Source of the DNA: Polaromonas sp.
GTDB taxonomy: Bacteria; Pseudomonadota; Gammaproteobacteria; Burkholderiales; Burkholderiaceae_C
Direction: 5' to 3'
NCBI GenBank assembly: GCA_021737975.1
Contig: JAIPCZ010000007.1
Location: 1 to 64,000, forward strand
Length of the DNA: 64,000 nucleotides
Shown here: positions 58,574 to 64,000 of the stretch, one piece after another
How positions within the stretch are numbered: the stretch's first letter is position 1
How the letters are laid out: each line of letters begins with the position of its first letter
The notes under the pieces: model-generated
What the model saw: the letters and a program-made list of their open reading frames with translations, nothing else
Databases searched by the model: none
Told to the model about the DNA's origin: nothing
Made by a program: the position numbers and the translations under genes

Positions 58574-59989
58574 CTATCGGGTTTCACGGGTACGGTCACG
58601 TGCCGCGTCCCGGGCACGTGCATCCGAAATGGCAGCGGCTGCATTGGCCGGACTGGGCGTCGAAGACACAGGCAAGGCGGCGGTATCTTGCGCCACCTGG
58701 CCGGTCATTTGAATGAGTTTGTCCAGCGGCAAGTACAACAGGTTCGAGCCCTGCTTGGAGTCCACCATGATTTTTGTGACGCTGCTGTAGATTTGCTGCA
58801 TGGCATCGATGTACATGCGGTCGCGAGTGACCTGGGGCGCCTTCTGGTACTCGGCGAGCACCGACTTGAAACGCTGTGAATCACCCTGGGCCTGGGCCAC
58901 GATGCGGGACTTGTAGGCGTCCGCCTCTTCCTTCAGGCGGGATGCGGCGCCGACGGCACGGGGAATCACGTCATTGGCATAGGCCTGGGCCTCGTTCTTG
59001 GCGCGCTCGCGCTCCTGGCCCGCCTTGAGCACGTCGTCGAAAGCGGCTTGCACCTGCTCTGGCGGGCGCACACCCCCTTGCTGCAGGTTGATACCCACCA
59101 CCTCGATGCCGACCTTGTAGCGGTCAAGAATGGTTTGCATCATGGCGCGCACGCGCGGGGCGATCTGATCACGCTCTTCTGACAGCGCGCTGTCCATCTT
59201 CATCTTGCCGACCACTTCGCGCACCGCGGTCTCGGCGGCCTGCACCACCGCATCGGCCGGGTTTTTGCTTTCAAACAAAAAGGCGCGCGCATCATTGAGC
59301 CGGTATTGCACCGCGAATTTGATCTCGACAATGTTTTCATCCTCGGTCAGCATCGCCGACTCGCGCAGCCCGGTAGCCTTGATGACCACGTCGCGCCCGA
59401 CATCGACGGAGCGGATCTGGGTCACAAAAATGAGCTCGTGGCGCTGGATCGGATAAGGCAGGCGCCAATTAAAACCGGCGCCCACGGTGGCGTTGTACTT
59501 GCCAAATTGCGTGATCACCGCCTGTTGACCCTCCTGCACAATAAAGAAGCCCGTACCCAGCCAGATCAATACCGCCACGCCCGCCACCAGACCCACGCCA
59601 AGGCCCGCGCTCTTCATGTCAGGCTGAAAGCCGCCGCCGCCACCGCCGCCGCCATTGCCGCCGCCGCCACGAATGGGCGTCGCACCGCGACCGCCGCCTT
59701 TCACGTTGCCAAACAAGCCCCCCAATTTGCGGTTGAAGTCGCGCCACAACTCGTCGAGATCAGGCGGTCCCTGGTTGGCACCCCGCCTGGGGCCGGAAGG
59801 CGCCTGATTGGGAGGTGGCGCGTCCGGCGCGGGCTCCGGGGGCTGCTGCGCACCCGGCTTGTCAGCTTCATCGGTCTTGTCGTCCGAGCGTCCCCAGCGG
59901 GGATCGTTCAGATTGAACATGCCCCGTAGTCGGGACGGCAATAAAGCCAGACTCAAAGTCGGTCGTTGAAATTTCATTGCTTCACTCAT
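58574..59989 (-). CDS. hflK: FtsH protease regulator HflK
   Basis: HflK is the larger partner of HflC. The 471-residue protein has a Pro- and Gly-rich N-terminal tail (about 24-120) with a run of glycines from GCC repeats, one membrane helix (about 130-150), the SPFH domain (GFNWRLPYPIQRHELI, VNLQQGGVRPPEQVQAAFDDVLKA-like VVGINLQQGG) and a coiled-coil helix. The true start may be 59989 or a later ATG (MKFQRP at codon 5, or MFNLNDPRWGR at codon 24, closest to the family N-terminus). Two bases separate it from hflX. Confidence 0.94.
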   Translation of the reverse strand: MSEAMKFQRPTLSLALLPSRLRGMFNLNDPRWGRSDDKTDEADKPGAQQPPEPAPDAPPPNQAPSGPRRGANQGPPDLDELWRDFNRKLGGLFGNVKGGGRGATPIRGGGGNGGGGGGGGFQPDMKSAGLGVGLVAGVAVLIWLGTGFFIVQEGQQAVITQFGKYNATVGAGFNWRLPYPIQRHELIFVTQIRSVDVGRDVVIKATGLRESAMLTEDENIVEIKFAVQYRLNDARAFLFESKNPADAVVQAAETAVREVVGKMKMDSALSEERDQIAPRVRAMMQTILDRYKVGIEVVGINLQQGGVRPPEQVQAAFDDVLKAGQERERAKNEAQAYANDVIPRAVGAASRLKEEADAYKSRIVAQAQGDSQRFKSVLAEYQKAPQVTRDRMYIDAMQQIYSSVTKIMVDSKQGSNLLYLPLDKLIQMTGQVAQDTAALPVSSTPSPANAAAAISDARARDAARDRTRETR

Positions 59990-59991
59990 GT

Positions 59992-61194
59992 TTATTTTGG
60001 CTCCATTGTGCCGAAGTCAGCGTCAGCCTCATGACTTGCATGGAAATCTGCCGGCAATGGCAGTGTCGCTTCGTGCGCCTGGATCTTGTCCACCAGCATC
60101 TGGCGCAAGACAGGCACGCCGTCACCGGTCTGCGCGCTGAGAAAAATCCGGGGGCTTGGCACACCAGCCAGATCGTAAACATCCTGCACCGCGCGGGGGC
60201 GCTGCGCCGGCTCGACCTGATCGAGCTTGTTGAAAACCAGAATCTGCGGAATATCGCCGGCGCCAATTTCAGACAACACGCGCTGCACCTCGGCGATCTG
60301 CTCAAGATGATTGGGGCTGGAGAAATCAACCACGTGCAAGAGCAGATCAGCGTCCACAGCTTCCTGCAAGGTGGCCTGGAACGCGCTGACCAGACCATGC
60401 GGCAAGTCACGGATAAATCCCACGGTGTCGGACAAGGAAATGACGCGCCCGAGTTCTCCCAGGTACAGCTGCCGGGTGGTGGTATCTAGCGTGGCAAAAA
60501 GCTGGTCGGCGGCATACACACGCGCCTTGACCAGGGCGTTGAAAAGCGTGGACTTGCCCGCGTTGGTGTAACCCACCAGAGAGATGTTGAAGGCATCGCG
60601 GCGCTCGCGCTGGCGGCGCTGGGTTTGCCGCTGGCGCTTCACCTTGACGAGTCGCTCCTTGATGCGCTTGATGCTGTCCGCAATCATGCGCCGGTCCAAC
60701 TCGATCTGCGATTCACCCGGCCCGCCGCGCATGCCGATACCGCCGCTTTGACGCTCCAGATGAGACCAGCGCCGCACCAGGCGTGTGCTCAGATACTGCA
60801 GTCGCGCCAGTTCAACCTGCAGCTTGCCCTCGTGGCTGCGCGCGCGCTGGCCGAATATCTGGAGAATCAAAAGGGTTCGGTCATTGACCGGGAGTTCCAG
60901 ATGACGTTCAAGATTGCGTTGCTGGGCCGGGCTCAGGCTCTGGTCAAAGAGCACCTCCTGCACACCCAATTGGCTGGCGAGTTGCTTGATCTCGTCGGCC
61001 TTGCCACTGCCGATAAAGAGCGCGGCGTCGGGGGCTTTGCGCTTGCAGGTCACACGCGCAACCGGCGTCAGGCCGGCGGTCTGGGCTAGCAGACCGAGTT
61101 CTTCGAGTTCGGCATCAAAGAAGGGGAGACCGAAATCAACCCCCACCAGCAGGGTGGGGGTGATGCTGCGGTCAGGCGGCTGCAGGTTGTTCAC
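59992..61194 (-). CDS. hflX: Ribosome-splitting GTPase HflX
   Basis: HflX binds the 50S subunit and rescues stalled ribosomes under heat or antibiotic stress. The 400-residue protein has the N-terminal HflX domain ([35 protein letters not shown]), the [14 protein letters not shown] helix hairpin, and the G domain: GYTNAGKST (about 210), [17 protein letters not shown] and NKLDQVE. It starts inside the last 23 bases of hfq, so the two are translated together. Confidence 0.96.
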   Translation of the reverse strand: MNNLQPPDRSITPTLLVGVDFGLPFFDAELEELGLLAQTAGLTPVARVTCKRKAPDAALFIGSGKADEIKQLASQLGVQEVLFDQSLSPAQQRNLERHLELPVNDRTLLILQIFGQRARSHEGKLQVELARLQYLSTRLVRRWSHLERQSGGIGMRGGPGESQIELDRRMIADSIKRIKERLVKVKRQRQTQRRQRERRDAFNISLVGYTNAGKSTLFNALVKARVYAADQLFATLDTTTRQLYLGELGRVISLSDTVGFIRDLPHGLVSAFQATLQEAVDADLLLHVVDFSSPNHLEQIAEVQRVLSEIGAGDIPQILVFNKLDQVEPAQRPRAVQDVYDLAGVPSPRIFLSAQTGDGVPVLRQMLVDKIQAHEATLPLPADFHASHEADADFGTMEPK

Positions 61195-61420
61195 CCTCTG
61201 CGGCTGAAAAGTTCACGGCCCGACCCGGCACGATGGTCGAGATGGCGTGTTTATAGACCATTTGTGTCACGGTATTGCGCAACAGGACGACATACTGATC
61301 GAACGACTCAATCTGACCCTGCAACTTGATGCCATTGACCAAATAAATTGACACAGGAATATGCTCCCGACGCAATGCGTTCAGAAATGGATCTTGCAAG
61401 AGTTGGCCTTTGTTATTCAC
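61172..61420 (-). CDS. hfq: RNA chaperone Hfq
   Basis: Hfq is the hexameric Sm-like protein that pairs small RNAs with mRNAs. The 82-residue protein reads [41 protein letters not shown] (Sm1) and [17 protein letters not shown] (Sm2 with the distal-face residues), then a short Ala/Glu tail. The start is GTG (61418-61420), with GGAGA six bases upstream; the frame is open 15 codons further, but those residues do not match the family. Order der-hfq-hflX-hflKC is conserved. Confidence 0.96.
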   Translation of the reverse strand: MNNKGQLLQDPFLNALRREHIPVSIYLVNGIKLQGQIESFDQYVVLLRNTVTQMVYKHAISTIVPGRAVNFSAAEGEQPAAA

Positions 61421-61538
61421 GATATTCTCCGTGTTCGGAAATTTAAGAAGGGAGAACGATAACACAGTGCCATGGGTGATCCAGGTGGCGCAGGCCTAAT
61501 TCCTCATGAAATCCGGAGGCACCCGAAAACAAGCGCAC

Positions 61539-62876
61539 TCAGGCGAGTTTGTCGGCAAACGGGTTGCTTGACGTCTTCATTTCGATGCGCAGCGGCGTGC
61601 CCACCAGATCGAACTCCTTGCGAAAGCGTCCCTCGAGAAAACGCTTGTAGGCATCGGTCACGTGCTCCAGCGAATTGCCATGAATCACAATGACGGGCGG
61701 ATTCATGCCGCCCTGGTGGGCATAACGCAACTTTGGCCGGTACATGCCGGCGCGCTGCGGGCTTTGAAACTGCACCGCTTCCAGCAGCAGCCGCGTCAGC
61801 ACCGGGGTTGACATCTTGCAGTTGGCCGCCTTGTAGGCCTGCGCAATGGACGCCCACAAGGGCCCCAGTCCCTGCCGCTTTTGCGCCGAGATGAAGTGCA
61901 GGTTGGCAAACTTCAAAAAAGGCAGGCGGGTTTCAATGGAGCGCTTGACCAGTTCGCGCTGGTAGTCGTCCACGGCGTCCCATTTGTTGACGGCCAGCAC
62001 CACGGCGCGGCCATTTTCCAGGATATAGCCGGCAATATGGGCGTCCTGGTCGGTCACGCCCTGGGTCGCATCGATCAGCAACAGCACCACATGGGCCGAT
62101 TCAATGGCCTGAAGGGTCTTGACCACCGAAAACTTCTCGATCGCCTCGAAGACCTTGCCGCGACGGCGCAGGCCAGCCGTGTCGATCAGTTCAAATTTCT
62201 GGCCGTTGCGCTCAAAGGGGACGGAGATCGCGTCGCGCGTGGTACCCGGCAAGTCAAAGGCCACCAGGCGCTCTTCTCCGAGCCAGACGTTGATCAGGGT
62301 GGACTTGCCCACATTGGGGCGCCCAGCCACGGCCAACTTGATGACACCGGGTTGCTCGGGTTCCTGGACCTCGTCCTCGGCCGGCTTCAAGGGCAGCAAG
62401 GCGAGGTCGAGCAACTCGCGGATGCCCTGGCCGTGGGCCGCCGAGACGGCAATCACTTCACCAAATCCCAGTTCATAGAACTCGACCAGTTGGCTGCCCG
62501 CAAGCATGCCTTCGGCCTTGTTGGCAACCATCACACAGGGCTTGCCAAGACGCCGCAGGTAGTTGGCGATGTCATGGTCCTGGGCCGAGACACCGGCGCG
62601 CGCATCGACCACGAAAATCACCACATCCGCCTCGGCCACCGCCTGGCGGGTTTGTTTGGCCATCTCCTTGTAGATCCCGGCGCTGGCGTCCGGCTCGAAG
62701 CCACCGGTGTCGATCACAATGTATTCGTGCTTGCCCAGCTTGCCGTTGCCGTAATGGCGGTCGCGCGTCAAGCCCGCGTAATCCGCAACGATGGCATCGC
62801 GCGATTTGGTCAGGCGATTGAACAAGGTCGACTTGCCAACGTTGGGTCGGCCGACCAAGGCCAGAACAGGCTTCAT
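61539..62876 (-). CDS. der: Ribosome biogenesis GTPase Der (EngA)
   Basis: Der is essential for 50S assembly and has two tandem GTPase domains. In the 445-residue protein these are [12 protein letters not shown] (8-19) with DTGGFEPD, and [12 protein letters not shown] (about 181) with DTAGLRRRG and NKWDAV, followed by a KH-like domain ([32 protein letters not shown]). All G motifs are intact. It starts 28 bases after bamB and is followed by hfq. Confidence 0.98.
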   Translation of the reverse strand: MKPVLALVGRPNVGKSTLFNRLTKSRDAIVADYAGLTRDRHYGNGKLGKHEYIVIDTGGFEPDASAGIYKEMAKQTRQAVAEADVVIFVVDARAGVSAQDHDIANYLRRLGKPCVMVANKAEGMLAGSQLVEFYELGFGEVIAVSAAHGQGIRELLDLALLPLKPAEDEVQEPEQPGVIKLAVAGRPNVGKSTLINVWLGEERLVAFDLPGTTRDAISVPFERNGQKFELIDTAGLRRRGKVFEAIEKFSVVKTLQAIESAHVVLLLIDATQGVTDQDAHIAGYILENGRAVVLAVNKWDAVDDYQRELVKRSIETRLPFLKFANLHFISAQKRQGLGPLWASIAQAYKAANCKMSTPVLTRLLLEAVQFQSPQRAGMYRPKLRYAHQGGMNPPVIVIHGNSLEHVTDAYKRFLEGRFRKEFDLVGTPLRIEMKTSSNPFADKLA

Positions 62877-62904
62877 TCAGTGATATCCGTGAGAAAAGTC
62901 AGTT

Positions 62905-64000
62905 TCATTCAGGCTGGAATCCGTAGACACCGCCATTACGCGTCACCACCACCAGGGTGCCCGCCGCCACCACCGGTGTGACCTCGATCGCCGAACCATC
63001 CGTCGACAAACGGGTCAGGGGCGTGCCATCAATGCGCGACAAAAAGTGCACCAGGCCCGTGGCATCACCGATCACCACGGAGCGCCCCAGCACCAACGGC
63101 GAACTCAGGCCACGATAACGCAGGCGGTCCGATGTCCAGACAGGTTCTCCGGTGGCGCGCTGCCAGGCCAGGACCCGGCTGTCACCCTCGACGCCATAGA
63201 CCTGCAGTTCATCACCCTGCAAACCCACGGCACCTGCCGCGGGCCGTTTCCAAACCAAGGTGCCACGAAGCGCGTCAACACAGCCCACGGCGGTCTGGAA
63301 AGCGCGAACACACAGCTCATTGCCCTGACGGCTGGACCCGGCCACCAGGTCCACCAGCCGCTCGATATCGTTGGTGCCCCGCGGCGCGGCCAAGGTCGCG
63401 TCCCACAGGGTGCTGCCGCTCAGGGGGTTCATGCCGAGCAGATGGCCTGACAGTCCCACGACCAAAGTATTGCCGACGGCGGTCAGGATGCCCGCCTGGC
63501 GCAACACCAGCGCCTCACCGGGACGTTGCTGCTGCCAGAGCTTGCGCCCGGTTTTGGCATCAAAGGCCGCCACACTGCGGTCGGCACCCAGCACAAAGAC
63601 GCGCTCGCCAGCCACCAGTGGCGCCGTGAAGACCTGCGCGGTCAGGGCCGATCGCCAGAGCACCTGCTCGGCCTCAAGCACCACCAACTCATTGGCCCGT
63701 GTGACCACGGCGCTGAAGCGACCGTCACTGCCGACACCGGCCGCAATCGGCGCGCCGACCTGGGCACGCCATAACACGGCGCCGTTGCGCGCATCGAGCG
63801 ACAGCACGGTGCCATCGGCACCCGCAAGCGCCACGGTTTGACCCGTCACTTTGGCCTGCAAAGGAAAATCCACCGGGGCAATTTTGCTCGTCCAGGCGGC
63901 GCGCACGCCCAGCAAGGCCGGGTTGGCGCCCAAATCTGCGGGTTTCAGCGAATCAGATCCACTGGCACAAGCCGACAAGGCTGCCACCAGAACCAGGCCC
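62905..64000 (-). CDS. bamB: Outer-membrane assembly lipoprotein BamB, 5' end cut by window
   Basis: BamB is the beta-propeller lipoprotein of the BAM complex that inserts outer-membrane barrels. The gene runs past the right edge; about 364 codons are present. A lipobox (LSAC) at the start of the visible part follows GLVLVAA of the signal peptide, and the rest shows repeated PQQ-like blades (GTVLSLDARNGAVLWRAQ, AFDAKTGRKLWQQQRPGEA, DALRGTLVWKRPAA, VLAWQRATGEPVWTSD, VHFLSRIDGTPLTRL). The true start codon lies just outside the window. Upstream of der, as usual. Confidence 0.95.
   Translation of the reverse strand, partial: GLVLVAALSACASGSDSLKPADLGANPALLGVRAAWTSKIAPVDFPLQAKVTGQTVALAGADGTVLSLDARNGAVLWRAQVGAPIAAGVGSDGRFSAVVTRANELVVLEAEQVLWRSALTAQVFTAPLVAGERVFVLGADRSVAAFDAKTGRKLWQQQRPGEALVLRQAGILTAVGNTLVVGLSGHLLGMNPLSGSTLWDATLAAPRGTNDIERLVDLVAGSSRQGNELCVRAFQTAVGCVDALRGTLVWKRPAAGAVGLQGDELQVYGVEGDSRVLAWQRATGEPVWTSDRLRYRGLSSPLVLGRSVVIGDATGLVHFLSRIDGTPLTRLSTDGSAIEVTPVVAAGTLVVVTRNGGVYGFQPE

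Noticed and set aside
59620..59700. GCC triplet repeat as a contingency (phase-variable) locus in hflK
   Set aside because: The triplets are imperfect and keep the frame in a Gly-rich linker; length change would not switch the gene off.

Overview
The window is about 64 kb of high-GC bacterial chromosome and almost entirely coding. Gene content and order point to a betaproteobacterium of the order Burkholderiales, most likely a Comamonadaceae member of the Rhodoferax/Polaromonas type. Supporting signs are the blocks rimP-nusA-infB-rbfA-truB-typA, tRNA-Leu-tig-clpP-clpX-lon and der-hfq-hflX-hflK-hflC-hisZ-purA, a RibBA with a degenerate second domain, and a repeat resembling the C/G-rich intergenic repeats I recall from this family. 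I see no phage, insertion sequence, integrase, plasmid gene or CRISPR array. This is core chromosome with a few lineage-specific modules.

Layout. 1-287: 5' end of murJ (minus), with a possible small membrane-protein gene overlapping its start. 488-2408: a lipoprotein, ECF sigma factor and anti-sigma factor, with a possible ECF-type promoter in front. 2405-12874 (minus): translation and transcription-factor operon rimP-nusA-infB-rbfA-truB-typA, followed by an EamA transporter and a 3-hydroxyisobutyryl-CoA hydrolase. 13006-18555 (minus): peptide ABC importer yejABEF. 18661-19446: fabI. 19511-20071 (minus): five tRNA genes (Gly, Gly, Cys, Leu, Arg in transcription order). 20134-26141 (minus): tRNA-Leu, tig, clpP, clpX, lon, the protein-quality-control cluster. 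26243-30507 (minus): RND efflux permease and adaptor. 30677-31230: zapB-like gene and zapA. 31247-34833: a dienoyl-CoA reductase/dienoyl-CoA isomerase fusion, divergent from a PadR regulator. 35384-41152: ribBA, ribH, nusB, an aminotransferase, ybgC, tolQ, tolR, tolA. 41154-44717 (minus): dnaE. 44813-50341: a signalling and uptake module (NarL-type regulator, hybrid histidine kinase, periplasmic binding protein, TonB-dependent receptor). 50370-52778: LolD/YbbA-like ATPase, tesA-like esterase, mnmH. 52803-64000 (minus): a small lysine-rich protein, cystathionine beta-lyase, a phosphoribosyltransferase, purA, hisZ, a DUF2065 protein, hflC, hflK, hflX, hfq, der and the start of bamB.

Two modules deserve most attention. 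The first is a 975-residue protein that joins a complete FadH-type 2,4-dienoyl-CoA reductase to a crotonase carrying all three catalytic acids of delta3,5-delta2,4-dienoyl-CoA isomerase. These are consecutive enzymes for degrading unsaturated fatty acids with odd-numbered double bonds. The gene is divergent from a PadR repressor, and the short intergenic region has two near-identical palindromes placed over matching -35/-10 elements. The second is a TonB receptor, a lone periplasmic binding protein and a hybrid histidine kinase in one tight run, whose kinase gene overlaps a convergent response-regulator gene by 34 bp. This looks like an outer-membrane-to-cytoplasm ligand-sensing pathway with unknown ligand.

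All calls come from reading the sequence and recalled family knowledge. No database search, structure prediction or RNA folding was run.
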